Of a DNA stretch of 64,000 bases, positions 1 through 9,095 are shown one piece after another. Below the pieces are notes generated by a model. It was not told where the DNA came from and made no database searches. It saw only the letters and a list, made by a program, of their open reading frames with translations. How positions within the stretch are numbered: position 1 is the first letter of the stretch; the number at the start of each line of letters is the position of its first letter. Made by a program: the position numbers and the translations under genes. The DNA lies in contig JAGXKN010000002.1 in assembly GCA_018335195.1 (NCBI GenBank), positions 62,001-126,000 of the forward strand, in the 5' to 3' direction. This DNA is from Desulfobacterales bacterium (lineage in GTDB: Bacteria; Desulfobacterota; Desulfobacteria; Desulfobacterales; Desulfosalsimonadaceae).

Positions 1-30
1 TGACTGTACCTTTTTGATCCATTTTGCCGG

Positions 31-173
31 AAGTTTTAAGTTTTAAGTGATTAAGTGGTTGAGTAAAATCAGAAACTTATCATTTTATTGCCTGGCGGTT
101 ATAAAGGTTTCAGGACTTCCGCGAAACGCCTTTTTCGCAACGCCGATCAGCCAAGGCGCTTACGGAGTTCCTG
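31..173 (+). repeat. Dispersed intergenic repeat, copy 1 of 2 (edge repeat)
   Basis: This stretch of about 140 bases recurs in inverted orientation at 61746-61890, at roughly 85-90% identity by eye. Shared blocks include TTTTAAGTGATTAA, ACTTATCATTTTATTG, GGTTTCAGGACTTCC and GATCAGCCAAGGCGCTTACGG. A short open frame (47-256) runs through it but is explained by the repeat. The remaining bases up to 242 hold nothing else I can identify. Confidence 0.7.
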
Positions 174-242
174 TAGGATCGTATAATACTTCGGGACGGT
201 TTTTCAACCGGGTTTTGCGATCCGGAAGCAGGGACGTCAGGG

Positions 243-2453
243 CTACAGGTGCTTGACGTGTTCGTAGATTCCCGGATGGGTGCAGACCTCATAATATTTC
301 TTTTCGGTCATGCGGATTGTATGAAAATCAGTTGGCGATACCTCCGGGATGACGGCTTCCCGGATCACCAGGCGCTGATAATTGCCCGACAGCGTGGGAA
401 ATTTTCCCGTGTACCCGACAAAGTGATCTACTCCCAATTTGGGAATCGGGCCTTCAAACCGTTTCATGTGGATTTCCCTGGCCAGCTTGGCCAGGGCATC
501 GGGCGCCAGCTCGATGCCCATGACATTGTAGCGCAGAATCGGGCTTGCGTTTTTTTCCAGCAGCGTCTTCCCCTGGATTCCGGAGGTGTCGAGCTGGTAG
601 AGGTACACGTTAAACGGCGGGCCGGTGATTTGAAACCGTTTTCGCAGCTCATGGTTGCATCCGGAAAGGATGTCCGCCTCGTTGATGGAATGCGAGATCA
701 TGATCCGGTTGTCATTGTCGTAAAAGAAAGTCGGCGCGCCTTTTGCAAAGCTCACGCCGATGCCCAGGTCGAGCCGCGGCAGTCCCTTTTTGATATTACG
801 CTGGTTATATCGCTGCACCACCATGAGCATGTTAATGGAAAGTCCGCACGCCCGGGCTACGCCGTACCATTTCTCGGGCAAGCCTTCATGCTCGAAAATG
901 GCCATGATGGCGGCATCGCCTTCGATGAAGATTTTTTGTGCGCCGTAGGTCGGCAGCAGATTGTTGATCGGGTCGAAAAAGTTGAGCGCAAAATTGGAGG
1001 CAGGATTTAAGCCCTTGGCTTTCATGTGATCGATAATTTCCGTGGATCCGCGAACATCCGCCTTGATGACCACGTGGTTGATGATGGTCTGCTTGCCGGT
1101 GTCATGTTCCCGCGGAAACATGAATTCATATAAGGTGTTGTTTTCCCGGGAAAGTCGGGCGGTTTTCTTATCCTCGATCAGGTTGATGGAGTCCGCCTTC
1201 TCATTGATATTGTAATAATTGTTCAGGTCGCGGTGGTATACGGCAAAGTCCTTTAAAAACCGGACAATCCGGACCCTTTTTTGCTCCCGGGATACGTGCA
1301 CAAGGCGCCGGGTCTGTTTCAGGCGGGCCATGGAAACCGACTTGCCGGTGTATTTCCTGAAGCGCTTGATTTTGCGGATAATGTTTTTTCTGGACTTGGG
1401 CGCCACCAGGTACTGGAGCAGCTCCTGCGGCGAAAGCGGCGGGCAGTAATTTTGTATGATCCTAGGCACTTCATAAGCAGCCACGATACATTCCAGCATT
1501 TGTTCATGCCGGAATTCCCGGTAGATCATGGCAAGCATTTGCTTTTGAAAGCGGATTCTTGATTTGAGGGTATTGACTTGATCGGGATCCGGTTTTTTCT
1601 TTTTTTTCTCCCGGGCGAGCAGATCGCGGGTCTCAAACAGGTTAAACAGTTGATTGATGTTTTCCGCACTCTTGATGATCTCGTCGGGTTCGTCCTGTTG
1701 ATCAACTGCGGAGAAAAAGTTGCACAGAATCGTAATCAGGCTGTGATAGTTCAGCGGGTCCTCCAGCCGGTAGCCCAAAAGTACGTAGTTGGTCATCATG
1801 AAAAAATCATCCGGCCGGCTGGGTGCATGAAGCAGGGGGTTTGCAAGCAGTTCCTCGGCCAGCAGGCAATCCTGCCCGAAATTCAGGGTGCGCAGCTCGT
1901 TTAAGCCTGCCCGGGCCTCCAGGAAGTAGTCGAAAAGCTCGGCACCGGCATGCTGGATGATCTGGCTGCGTCTCTGGATGATGTTGAAGACTTCCTCGCG
2001 CAGCCGGAGGTGGTGCTCGACCCGATAGGTGACCTCGTGTCTGCGGATAACGCTTTTAAAGTGCTGAATCGCGGCATCGTACTGGCGCTGCATTTCCGCC
2101 ATGAGCCACTTGACCAGCGATACCTGGGCCAGGTAATCGATCTGTACCTGGGCTGCGGATTTGGCCTGGTTAATGGCATCGGTCATGACCTCGGTGCAGG
2201 CGGCCTTAAAGTGTTCGGTTTCCTGGTACCAGTTGAGATTCTGACGGGTCTGAAGCGGGCCGGAAGTATTGGCGTGTTTCAGGATCAACTGGAATATGAA
2301 GTCGCCAGTGATACGGCAGAACTGCGGACTGATGCGCACGTCATACCGAAGGTTGTCCACCCCCAGCAACAACCGGTTGATGGGGATATCCGCGGAATAC
2401 GGCGTAATCTCGATATCGAGGGGGAAAGAAGGTTTGTGGTCCCTTTTTGTCAT
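243..2453 (-). CDS. Large protein with C-terminal class III nucleotide-cyclase-like domain
   Basis: This is a 736-residue protein of unknown function. The first ~450 residues are mostly charged and helical, with no family I recognise and a Lys-rich stretch near residue 275. From about residue 460 there is a fold reminiscent of class III adenylate/guanylate cyclases: ADVRGST corresponds to the first metal-binding Asp segment and EGDAAIMAIF to the second. The later segment that should carry the transition-state Asn/Arg pair reads SINEADIL, so the Arg appears to be missing, and catalysis is doubtful. The ATG is preceded by GGAGG. It lies 29 bases after panB on the same strand and is probably co-transcribed with it. 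A signalling or scaffold role is inference only. Confidence 0.6.
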   Translation of the reverse strand: MTKRDHKPSFPLDIEITPYSADIPINRLLLGVDNLRYDVRISPQFCRITGDFIFQLILKHANTSGPLQTRQNLNWYQETEHFKAACTEVMTDAINQAKSAAQVQIDYLAQVSLVKWLMAEMQRQYDAAIQHFKSVIRRHEVTYRVEHHLRLREEVFNIIQRRSQIIQHAGAELFDYFLEARAGLNELRTLNFGQDCLLAEELLANPLLHAPSRPDDFFMMTNYVLLGYRLEDPLNYHSLITILCNFFSAVDQQDEPDEIIKSAENINQLFNLFETRDLLAREKKKKKPDPDQVNTLKSRIRFQKQMLAMIYREFRHEQMLECIVAAYEVPRIIQNYCPPLSPQELLQYLVAPKSRKNIIRKIKRFRKYTGKSVSMARLKQTRRLVHVSREQKRVRIVRFLKDFAVYHRDLNNYYNINEKADSINLIEDKKTARLSRENNTLYEFMFPREHDTGKQTIINHVVIKADVRGSTEIIDHMKAKGLNPASNFALNFFDPINNLLPTYGAQKIFIEGDAAIMAIFEHEGLPEKWYGVARACGLSINMLMVVQRYNQRNIKKGLPRLDLGIGVSFAKGAPTFFYDNDNRIMISHSINEADILSGCNHELRKRFQITGPPFNVYLYQLDTSGIQGKTLLEKNASPILRYNVMGIELAPDALAKLAREIHMKRFEGPIPKLGVDHFVGYTGKFPTLSGNYQRLVIREAVIPEVSPTDFHTIRMTEKKYYEVCTHPGIYEHVKHL

Positions 2454-2482
2454 GTACCTCCGCGTGCGCCGGTGCCGTTGTT

Positions 2483-3271
2483 TTAGTAGGAGTGGCTTTT
2501 GTCGGGGAAGGTTCCGTTTTGAACTTCATCGAGATAGTTGCGCAGGCCCGCGGTGGCGTCTTCCCTGAGTTGGGCGTATTGTTTGACGAATTTCGGCACG
2601 TGGCCGCTGCTGATGCCCAGCATGTCGTGGCAGACCAGGATCTGACCGTCGCAGGGCAGTCCCGCCCCGATGCCGATGGTGGGGATGGTCAGGTTACGGG
2701 TGATGTCTCCGGAGATATCTGCGGGTATGCCTTCGAGCACCACGGCGAAAGCGCCCGCGGACTCTACCTGCCTGGCGTCTTCCATGAGCCGGTCGTGATC
2801 CCGCTGGACCCGAAAACCGCCGAACTGGTGCACAGATTGGGGTGTCAGTCCGATATGGGCAAGCACCGGAATGCCCACTTCGGTCATGGCATGGATTTTA
2901 TCCGCCACCGCAGCACCGCCCTCGAGTTTGACCGCGGCCGCATTGGATTCCTTTAAAAAGCGCCCGGCATTGGACAGTGCCTCGGGCATGGAGACCTGGT
3001 AGGACATGAACGGCATGTCCCCGACGACCATGGCAGTCTTTGCCGCCCTGGCAACCATGCGCGTATGGTAAATCATCTGGTCCATTGTCACGCCGAGCGT
3101 GGTGGCCTCCCCCTGCACCACCATGCCCAGGGAATCGCCCACCAGCAAGACGTGGATGCCGGCTTCATCAGCCATCTGAGCAAAGGGAAAGTCATACGCC
3201 GTCAGGGCCGCGATTTTCCTGCCCTGCTTTTTCATCTCCATCAATGTTCTTACCGTCACTGGACTGGCCAT
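2483..3271 (-). CDS. panB: 3-methyl-2-oxobutanoate hydroxymethyltransferase (PanB)
   Basis: PanB transfers a hydroxymethyl group from 5,10-methylene-THF to 2-oxoisovalerate, giving ketopantoate for pantothenate and CoA. The 262 residues match the usual length. Expected active-site residues are in place: the metal ligands D46 (VGDSLGM) and D85 (GDMPFMSY), K115 and E117 in VKLEGG, and the catalytic E180 in VLEGIP. The start ATG follows an AAGGAG Shine-Dalgarno. It is the first gene of a leftward pair with the cyclase-like gene. No panC or panD is visible nearby. Confidence 0.95.
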   Translation of the reverse strand: MASPVTVRTLMEMKKQGRKIAALTAYDFPFAQMADEAGIHVLLVGDSLGMVVQGEATTLGVTMDQMIYHTRMVARAAKTAMVVGDMPFMSYQVSMPEALSNAGRFLKESNAAAVKLEGGAAVADKIHAMTEVGIPVLAHIGLTPQSVHQFGGFRVQRDHDRLMEDARQVESAGAFAVVLEGIPADISGDITRNLTIPTIGIGAGLPCDGQILVCHDMLGISSGHVPKFVKQYAQLREDATAGLRNYLDEVQNGTFPDKSHSY

Positions 3272-3401
3272 GGGATTTCTCCTTGTTTTGGCGTCCCGGG
3301 TTGGACATACGCCGATACTGCTGAAGATCGTTTATAACATTTTATATTTACAATTACTTTTTATATACTCTGCACGCGGAATGTCAAGATGAACATATTT
3401 A

Positions 3402-3431
3402 TTGACAATTTCGGCCGACTTTCCATATATA
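3402..3431 (+). promoter_or_regulatory. Candidate sigma-70 promoter for hisS
   Basis: TTGACA at 3402-3407 is followed after 18 bases by TATATA (3426-3431) within an AT-rich run. It lies in the 298-base divergent gap between panB and hisS. The transcript leader would be about 130 bases. No attenuator or T-box structure was recognised in it. Confidence 0.45.
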
Positions 3432-3569
3432 TATAAGATTATACGCAAACCGTCAAAATAAGCCCGTTTTCATGCACGAAAATGACCTTATGATAATAAT
3501 CATGGCAGGTTATTGCAAACCGGCACTTGCCTGTGCCTTCTTGTTGAATTTATCAAATAGCGGCGAATC

Positions 3570-4838
3570 ATGATACAGCTTGTCAGGGGTTTTAAAGACA
3601 TTCTGCCGCCGGAAACGTCCGTGTGGCAATATATTGAGAACACGGCAAAAACGCATTTCGAAAATTTTGGATTCAGGGAAATGCGCCCGCCGGTGCTCGA
3701 ACAGGCCGCCCTTTTTCAGCGCAGTATCGGTGAGCACACCGATATCGTTGAAAAAGAAATGTATACGTTTGCCGGCAGCCGGGACACCCTTTTGACGCTG
3801 CGGCCCGAGGCGACCGCTTCGGTGGTCCGGGCCTATATTCAGCACAAGCTGTATGCCGCAGATCCGGTAGCCAAATTTTACACCATCGGTCCCATGTTTC
3901 GCAAGGAGCGCCCCCAGAAAGGACGCTACAGGCAGTTCCAGCAGATCAACGCGGAAGTCTTCGGGGTGGATGCCCCCTATCTGGACGCCCAGCTCATCTT
4001 CATGCTCATGACCTTTTTTGCCCGGCTGTCGGTTTCCGGGCTGCAGGTGCACTTAAATTCCCTGGGATGTCCGCAGTGCCGACCGGCCTTTAAGGAGAGC
4101 CTCTCGCACATGCTTTCGGCGCAGTCTGATAAGCTGTGCGCGGACTGCCTCCGGCGGCTGGAGAAAAACCCCCTGCGCGTGCTGGACTGCAAGGTTCCCG
4201 GCTGCCGGAAGGTCGTTGCAGAAGCGCCTTCCATGCTTGATTATCTGTGCCGGTCCTGCCAGGTGCATTTTGACGCGGTAAAGTCCGCCCTGGAGGGCAT
4301 GGCGGTTCCGTATGAAATTGATCCCTGGCTGGTGCGGGGCCTGGATTATTATACGCGCACGGCATTTGAAATCCAGACCGCAGAACTTGGTGCGCAGAAC
4401 GCGGTTGCCGGCGGCGGCAGATATGACAACCTTGTGGAAATGCTCGGCGGGCCCAGTCAGCCGGCCATCGGGTTTGCCGTCGGGCTGGACCGCTTGGCGG
4501 ATCTGGTCATGGCGAAATTCCCGCCCGCCGAGCCGGGGCCGGAAGTGTTTTTTCTGCCCATGGGCGAGGCCGCCATGGAAATGACAGCACATTGGGCCTC
4601 GCTCTTGGCAGATGCCGGGGTGAGAACCGAGGTCGACTTTTCCGGCCGCAGCCTAAAGGCGCTGATGCGCCGGGCCGATCGAATGGGCGCGCAAAACGTC
4701 CTGATGATCGGAGACCAGGAGATCGCCGACCGTGCGGTGGTCCTGCGCAACATGAAGACCCGGGACCAGGTGCAGGTGCCCCTGGACGCGCTGGTGGAAA
4801 ACGTAAAGGCGCATCTGGAAAAACCGAACGTGGCTTGA
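3570..4838 (+). CDS. hisS: Histidyl-tRNA synthetase
   Basis: HisS charges tRNA-His with histidine. It is a class II synthetase of 422 residues, the normal bacterial length. Motif 2 is visible as MFRKERPQKGRYRQFQQ with R111. The histidine-specific loop LVRGLDYYTRTAFEI lies at about 254-268, followed by AGGGRYDNL and the motif 3 segment IGFAVGLDRL. The middle region carries pairs of cysteines (C167/C170, C190/C193, C207/C212, C227/C230), a pattern seen in part of the bacterial HisRS family. The Shine-Dalgarno at ATG 3570 is weak. aspS starts 57 bases downstream, so the two are likely co-expressed. Confidence 0.97.
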   Translation: MIQLVRGFKDILPPETSVWQYIENTAKTHFENFGFREMRPPVLEQAALFQRSIGEHTDIVEKEMYTFAGSRDTLLTLRPEATASVVRAYIQHKLYAADPVAKFYTIGPMFRKERPQKGRYRQFQQINAEVFGVDAPYLDAQLIFMLMTFFARLSVSGLQVHLNSLGCPQCRPAFKESLSHMLSAQSDKLCADCLRRLEKNPLRVLDCKVPGCRKVVAEAPSMLDYLCRSCQVHFDAVKSALEGMAVPYEIDPWLVRGLDYYTRTAFEIQTAELGAQNAVAGGGRYDNLVEMLGGPSQPAIGFAVGLDRLADLVMAKFPPAEPGPEVFFLPMGEAAMEMTAHWASLLADAGVRTEVDFSGRSLKALMRRADRMGAQNVLMIGDQEIADRAVVLRNMKTRDQVQVPLDALVENVKAHLEKPNVA

Positions 4839-4895
4839 CAGGTATTGGCATCGGGCAGAATTCAAGGAAATGATCCAAAACAAGGAGTATGACAG

Positions 4896-6683
4896 TTGAC
4901 CGACACGTTGGGAGATATGCGGCGGACCCATCACTGCAATGCGCTGAGCGCCGGTGATGTAGGATCGGAAGTGGTGCTCATGGGATGGGTGCAGCGGCGC
5001 CGGGACCATGGTGGCGTGATATTCGTGGATCTGCGGGACCGGGAGGGGATGACCCAGGTGGTCTTCAATCCGGACCGGGAGCCCGCTGTTCACCGGAAAG
5101 CCCACGGGATTCGAAGCGAGTACGTGCTGGGTGTGCGGGGCGTTGTGGAAAGGCGCCCCGAGGGCATGACCAATCCGGAACTCGCCACCGGCGAGATCGA
5201 GGTCATGGTCTCTGAGTTAAAGGTTTTAAACAAGGCTCGGACACCGCCGTTTTTGATCGAAAACAAGGTCGAGGTCAACGAGAATACCCGGCTTCAGAAC
5301 CGGCATATTGATCTTCGCCGGCCCGTGCTGCAGCGCAACCTCATGATGCGCCACAAGGCGGCCGCGGCAGCGCGGGCGTTTTTAAACGACCAGGGTTTTC
5401 TCGACATTGAAACCCCGTTTTTAACCCGGAGCACCCCGGAAGGGGCCCGGGATTACCTGGTGCCCAGCCGCCTGAATCCGGGTTCGTTTTACGCGCTTCC
5501 CCAGTCCCCGCAGCTTTTCAAGCAGCTTCTGATGATTTCCGGTTTTGAGCGCTATTATCAGATCGTGCGCTGCTTCCGGGACGAGGATCTTCGGGCCGAC
5601 CGGCAGCCGGAGTTTACCCAGGTCGATATCGAGATGTCGTTTGCCGGCGAGGATGACGTTATGTACGTGGCCGAGGGGTTGATTGCGGCGATCTTCCGGG
5701 ACGTTCTGGAAATGGAGGTCAAAACGCCCTTTGACCGGATGACCTATCACGAGGCCCTGTCGCGCTATGGCCTGGACCGGCCGGATACGCGCTTTGGCCT
5801 GGAGCTCTGCGATATTTCCGATATCGTGGCCGAATCCGGATTTAACGTGTTTGCCGGCGCGGTCAAAAAGGGGGGCATTGTCAAGGCGCTTAATGCCAAG
5901 GGGTGCGCGGATTTTTTTACCCGCAAGGAAATCGACGATTTCACCGAGTTCGTCTCGGTCTACCGGGCCAAGGGGCTGGCCTGGATCCGGGTCAAGGAAA
6001 ACGAGTGGCAGTCCCCGATCACCAAGTTTTTCACCGAGGCGGAGAAAAAGGACATGGCCGAACGCCTGGACATGGAACCCGGTGACCTGGTCTTTTTCGG
6101 GGCGGATCAGTCCGCGGTTGTCAATGAGGCGCTCGGGCACTTGCGGATCCATCTGGCCAGAAAACTCTGGCTGATCGATGACAGCGTCTATCGTTTCGTA
6201 TGGATCACGGATTTTCCGATGTTGGAGTACGATGAGGCTGAAAAACGCTACCAAGCCCTGCATCATCCCTTTACTGCGCCGGCGGAATCCGATATGGAAA
6301 AGCTGGAAACCGATCCCCTGTCCGTGCGCTCCCGCGCATATGACCTGGTGCTAAACGGCTCGGAAATCGGCGGGGGCAGCATCCGTATCCACCAGAAGGA
6401 CCTGCAGATCCGGGTGCTCGAAGCCCTGGGCATGAATCGCGAGGAATACGCGGAAAAATTCGGCTTTCTGATCTCCGCGCTCGACTCGGGCGCGCCCCCG
6501 CACGGCGGCATTGCCTTCGGCTTTGACCGGCTGATGACGATTCTGTGCGGCAGCCAGTCCATCCGGGAGGTGATCGCCTTTCCCAAGACCCAGAAGGGCG
6601 CCTGCCTGATGACCGACGCCCCGGCCGGGGCAAGCCGGATCCAGCTCGACGAGCTGGGCCTGAAGGTTGTCCGGCCGAAATGA
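4896..6683 (+). CDS. aspS: Aspartyl-tRNA synthetase, bacterial type
   Basis: AspS is a class II synthetase attaching aspartate to tRNA-Asp. The 595 residues include the N-terminal OB-fold anticodon-binding domain (VLMGWVQRRRDHGG), motif 2 (IVRCFRDEDLRADRQPEF), the bacterial GAD insertion and motif 3 (GFDRLMTIL). I chose the TTG at 4896 because AAGGAG sits 8 bases upstream; an internal ATG at 4917 is the alternative. The ATG at 4889 is out of frame. tRNA-Asn follows directly. Many bacteria lacking AsnRS use a non-discriminating AspRS plus GatCAB, but specificity cannot be read from this sequence. Confidence 0.96.
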   Translation: MTDTLGDMRRTHHCNALSAGDVGSEVVLMGWVQRRRDHGGVIFVDLRDREGMTQVVFNPDREPAVHRKAHGIRSEYVLGVRGVVERRPEGMTNPELATGEIEVMVSELKVLNKARTPPFLIENKVEVNENTRLQNRHIDLRRPVLQRNLMMRHKAAAAARAFLNDQGFLDIETPFLTRSTPEGARDYLVPSRLNPGSFYALPQSPQLFKQLLMISGFERYYQIVRCFRDEDLRADRQPEFTQVDIEMSFAGEDDVMYVAEGLIAAIFRDVLEMEVKTPFDRMTYHEALSRYGLDRPDTRFGLELCDISDIVAESGFNVFAGAVKKGGIVKALNAKGCADFFTRKEIDDFTEFVSVYRAKGLAWIRVKENEWQSPITKFFTEAEKKDMAERLDMEPGDLVFFGADQSAVVNEALGHLRIHLARKLWLIDDSVYRFVWITDFPMLEYDEAEKRYQALHHPFTAPAESDMEKLETDPLSVRSRAYDLVLNGSEIGGGSIRIHQKDLQIRVLEALGMNREEYAEKFGFLISALDSGAPPHGGIAFGFDRLMTILCGSQSIREVIAFPKTQKGACLMTDAPAGASRIQLDELGLKVVRPK

Positions 6684-6698
6684 CGTTGACAATTTTGC

Positions 6699-6726
6699 TT
6701 GACATTTTTAACGTGGGATATTAGAA
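6699..6726 (+). promoter_or_regulatory. Candidate promoter of tRNA-Asn
   Basis: TTGACA (6699-6704) and TTAGAA (6721-6726) are separated by 16 bases. The tRNA 5' end lies 16 bases beyond the -10. A second TTGACA starts at 6686, just after the aspS stop. The tRNA may therefore be transcribed independently of aspS. Confidence 0.5.
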
Positions 6727-6741
6727 AATCATCTTTGTTGT

Positions 6742-6817
6742 TCCCCAGTAGCTCAGTCGGCAGAGCAGGTGGCTGTTAACCACCGCGTCCGTGGTTCGAG
6801 TCCGCGCTGGGGAGCCA
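6742..6817 (+). tRNA. tRNA-Asn (anticodon GTT), CCA encoded
   Basis: The sequence folds as a cloverleaf. The acceptor stem is TCCCCAG with CTGGGGA. The anticodon stem GGTGG/CCACC encloses loop CTGTTAA (anticodon GTT), and the T arm is CGTGG-TTCGAGT-CCGCG. Discriminator G6814 is followed by genome-encoded CCA. It directly follows aspS and is closed by an intrinsic terminator 10 bases downstream. Confidence 0.97.
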
Positions 6818-6827
6818 AAACAATCCG

Positions 6828-6864
6828 GGCCCGTATCCGCACTTGTCGGATACGGGCCTTTTTT
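6828..6864 (+). terminator. Intrinsic terminator after tRNA-Asn
   Basis: A perfect 12-bp stem (GGCCCGTATCCG / CGGATACGGGCC) with a 7-base loop is followed by six T residues. It ends the tRNA transcript. Confidence 0.93.
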
Positions 6865-6907
6865 GTGTGAGCGTAAAACAGTAGTCAGATTTGTTTTTTT
6901 ATTTAAG

Positions 6908-7801
6908 ATGAGCACTTCCGGGGACATCTACCTCTGCCAGGTCAGCCAAACCGTGTCATGCGGGGCCTGCTGCGGACTCTACAATCTGGCCGTTCCTTCC
7001 CGGCAGGGCATCCGCAGCCTGCTTGAAAGGCGCACCGCGGCATTTGCCCGGGTGCCCCGCGAAATGGCGGCTGTTCTCGATTTCGGCCAAAGGGAATCCG
7101 AGGCGCTTTCCAAAAACCCGGCGCCCATGCCGGAATTCCACCACTGCCCGTATCTCGGCTTTATCGGGCGTAAAAAATCCCGGGTGGGCTGCCTGCTTCA
7201 TCCGAGAGCAGAAAATAACAACGGCATTGATTTGCGGGGACTGAGCCATTACGGGTCCATGACCTGCCAAATGTATTTCTGTCCCACCCACCGCCGGATT
7301 GCCCCGGATTTCAAGCGGATCCTCCGCTCCGTGATCGATGACTGGTACCTGTTCGGCCTAGTCATCCAGGAAAAAGCACTGCTGTCGGCTTTTTATGAGG
7401 AAATTACCCGCAGATGCCGGAGCAGCGGTCTTGACCCGGCAGCCGCATTCCGGCCGCATGCCCGAAAGCTGTGGGACCGCTTGTTTGGTTTGAAAATCAG
7501 CTGGCCGTATGCCGCAGATAATTCTCCTCTGGCGAATTATTTTTTTAATGACGAACTTTACCCAAAGCCGCAGGTGGATTATTCGGCCGCGGGCAGCACA
7601 GGCTCAAGGTATGATGCTATATTCCGGGAACTGCATTCGGTTTTTGCCTCAAAAGCGGAGCTGTCGGCCGCGGAACAACTTCTGGACGGGCTTTTTGCAG
7701 AACTCGCCGGCACTGTCTGCGGGTCAAAGCGTATCCGGAGCCCGAATGCAGGCATCCAAAAAATTTTTGCCTGCCCGGCACATAATGGTAATCTTGAATA
7801 A
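6908..7801 (+). CDS. Cys-rich conserved hypothetical protein, possible metal or Fe-S binder
   Basis: I do not recognise a named family for these 297 residues. The N-terminus has SCGACCGLYN, followed by CPYLGF, VGCLLHP and MTCQMYFCP. This gives eight or more cysteines in the first ~140 residues, in a spacing that resembles CxxCC metal-binding proteins of the YkgJ type. The rest is largely helical with no obvious membrane segment or signal peptide. The ATG at 6908 is chosen over upstream in-frame positions because those fall inside the tRNA and terminator. It is followed by 100 bases before the macrodomain gene. A redox or metal role is inference. Confidence 0.7.
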   Translation: MSTSGDIYLCQVSQTVSCGACCGLYNLAVPSRQGIRSLLERRTAAFARVPREMAAVLDFGQRESEALSKNPAPMPEFHHCPYLGFIGRKKSRVGCLLHPRAENNNGIDLRGLSHYGSMTCQMYFCPTHRRIAPDFKRILRSVIDDWYLFGLVIQEKALLSAFYEEITRRCRSSGLDPAAAFRPHARKLWDRLFGLKISWPYAADNSPLANYFFNDELYPKPQVDYSAAGSTGSRYDAIFRELHSVFASKAELSAAEQLLDGLFAELAGTVCGSKRIRSPNAGIQKIFACPAHNGNLE

Positions 7802-7901
7802 TACGAGAATATTGTCACAGGCCGGCATTGGGGTCCGGAAAAGAATCGGTTATGGCACCCTGTTGGAATCATCACCCGAAAAATAAAGGAGGTGGGGGCG
7901 T

Positions 7902-8441
7902 ATGACCACAAAAAAGGATTTTCATGGCGCAACCGTGGAATGCGTGCAGGGTGATATTGCAAACCAGCTTGACATGGACGCCGTGGTTAATGCCGCCAAT
8001 GCCGAGCTTCGGATCGGGGGCGGCGTGGCCGGAGCGATCCACCGGGCCGCGGGGCCGGGACTGGAAGAAGAGTGCCGGCCGCTGGCGCCGATCGATCCGG
8101 GCCAGGCGGTGATCACCGGTGCGCATAACCTGCCGAATCGCCATGTGATCCATTGCCTTGGACCGGTCTACGGGGTGGACAAGCCAGCTGACCAGCTGCT
8201 GGCCGCATGCTATCGCAATGCCCTGCAGCTGGCCGAACAAAACGGCCTGCGCGCGGTTGCTTTTCCGGCCATTTCCACAGGGGCATTCGGATATCCCCTG
8301 GAACCGGCTGCGCGGATTGCCTTGAACACGGTAATTGAACAGCTTCAGCCGCTGAATTCGGTCAGGCATGTGCGCTTTGTTCTGTTCAGCAGCGCGGATC
8401 AAAGGGTATATGCGCAGATTCTGGAAGAAACGGCCGGCTGA
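7902..8441 (+). CDS. Macrodomain protein (O-acetyl-ADP-ribose deacetylase family)
   Basis: This 179-residue single-domain protein belongs to the macro (Appr-1''-p processing) family, which binds ADP-ribose and often removes O-acetyl from O-acetyl-ADP-ribose or ADP-ribose from proteins. Motifs present are GDIANQLDMDAVVNAAN, the loop GGGVAGAIHRAAG, and the phosphate-binding ISTGAFGYPL. A strong AAAGGAGG ribosome-binding site precedes the ATG. The next gene starts 2 bases after the stop. A Sir2 deacetylase, whose by-product is O-acetyl-ADP-ribose, lies 1.3 kb downstream on the same strand, suggesting a linked pathway. Confidence 0.92.
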   Translation: MTTKKDFHGATVECVQGDIANQLDMDAVVNAANAELRIGGGVAGAIHRAAGPGLEEECRPLAPIDPGQAVITGAHNLPNRHVIHCLGPVYGVDKPADQLLAACYRNALQLAEQNGLRAVAFPAISTGAFGYPLEPAARIALNTVIEQLQPLNSVRHVRFVLFSSADQRVYAQILEETAG

Positions 8442-8443
8442 AA

Positions 8444-8959
8444 GTGAAGGCAGCAATCGACGTTTATTATGAGCACAATAAGTGGGCGGCTGCATGCGTG
8501 GTTTTTGCTGACTGGTCCGACAGCGAACCCGCTGAAATTGTTCGGAATTACGGGTCTGATGCGCGGCCTTACCGGCCGGGCCGATTCTACCAAAGGGAGC
8601 TTCCGTGCCTGCTTTCTGTGCTAAAGCGCGCGGAGCGGGAATTTGAGACGATCCTGATCGACGGATACGTGCATCTGCAAACGGGTTCCGGTAAAGGGCT
8701 CGGGGCCCGGCTTTATGAGGCGCTTGCTTACTTGCCCGCGGTGGTGGGCGTTGCCAAGAATCCCCTGAAGATCGCAGACCGGTTCGTGCCGATTTGCCGG
8801 GGCAGGAGCAAAAAGCCGCTTTTTGTCTCCGCAATCGGCTGGCAGGAAGATCAGGCAGCGCAATGCGTATTAAACATGCACGGCCGGTACCGGATCCCGG
8901 AGATGCTCAGGCTTGCCGACCGTCATGGCAGACGGGGCGGGCACGAGGGGATTGAGTAG
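8444..8959 (+). CDS. Endonuclease V-like protein, compact and divergent
   Basis: The 171-residue product aligns by eye with endonuclease V, which cuts near deoxyinosine (or inosine in RNA). The three catalytic acidic residues appear to be kept: D6 (AAIDVYYE, cf. GADVGFE), E52 (RPGRFYQRELPCLL, cf. IPGFLSFREYPALL) and D73 (LIDGY, cf. VDGHG). GVAKNPL and PLFVSAIG also match. The usual HPRR segment after VDGHG is HLQTGSGKG instead, and the N-terminus is shorter than in E. coli Nfi. Translation begins at a GTG 2 bases after the macrodomain stop, so the two are coupled. Confidence 0.72.
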   Translation: MKAAIDVYYEHNKWAAACVVFADWSDSEPAEIVRNYGSDARPYRPGRFYQRELPCLLSVLKRAEREFETILIDGYVHLQTGSGKGLGARLYEALAYLPAVVGVAKNPLKIADRFVPICRGRSKKPLFVSAIGWQEDQAAQCVLNMHGRYRIPEMLRLADRHGRRGGHEGIE

Positions 8960-9095
8960 ATCTATTGAAGACCGGGACCGGCCTTTTCAGGCCAGCGCGG
9001 CAAATCTGCCGGGCCGGACTTGCATCCGGACACGGGGTGCGCTAAGGTGACAGGAAATCACGAAATTTCATGAAACCCATCGGCCGGGAGCAGCC

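Noticed and set aside
47..256. 69-residue frame near the window start
   Set aside because: It lies in a repeat that recurs inverted at 61.7-61.9 kb. The reading frame is only partly kept in the second copy and has no ribosome-binding site.
243..1010. 253-residue plus-strand frame opposite the cyclase-like gene
   Set aside because: It is a shadow of the minus-strand gene, whose frame has recognisable motifs and a strong ribosome-binding site. The same applies to the long antisense frames over aspS, pccA, tkt and carB.
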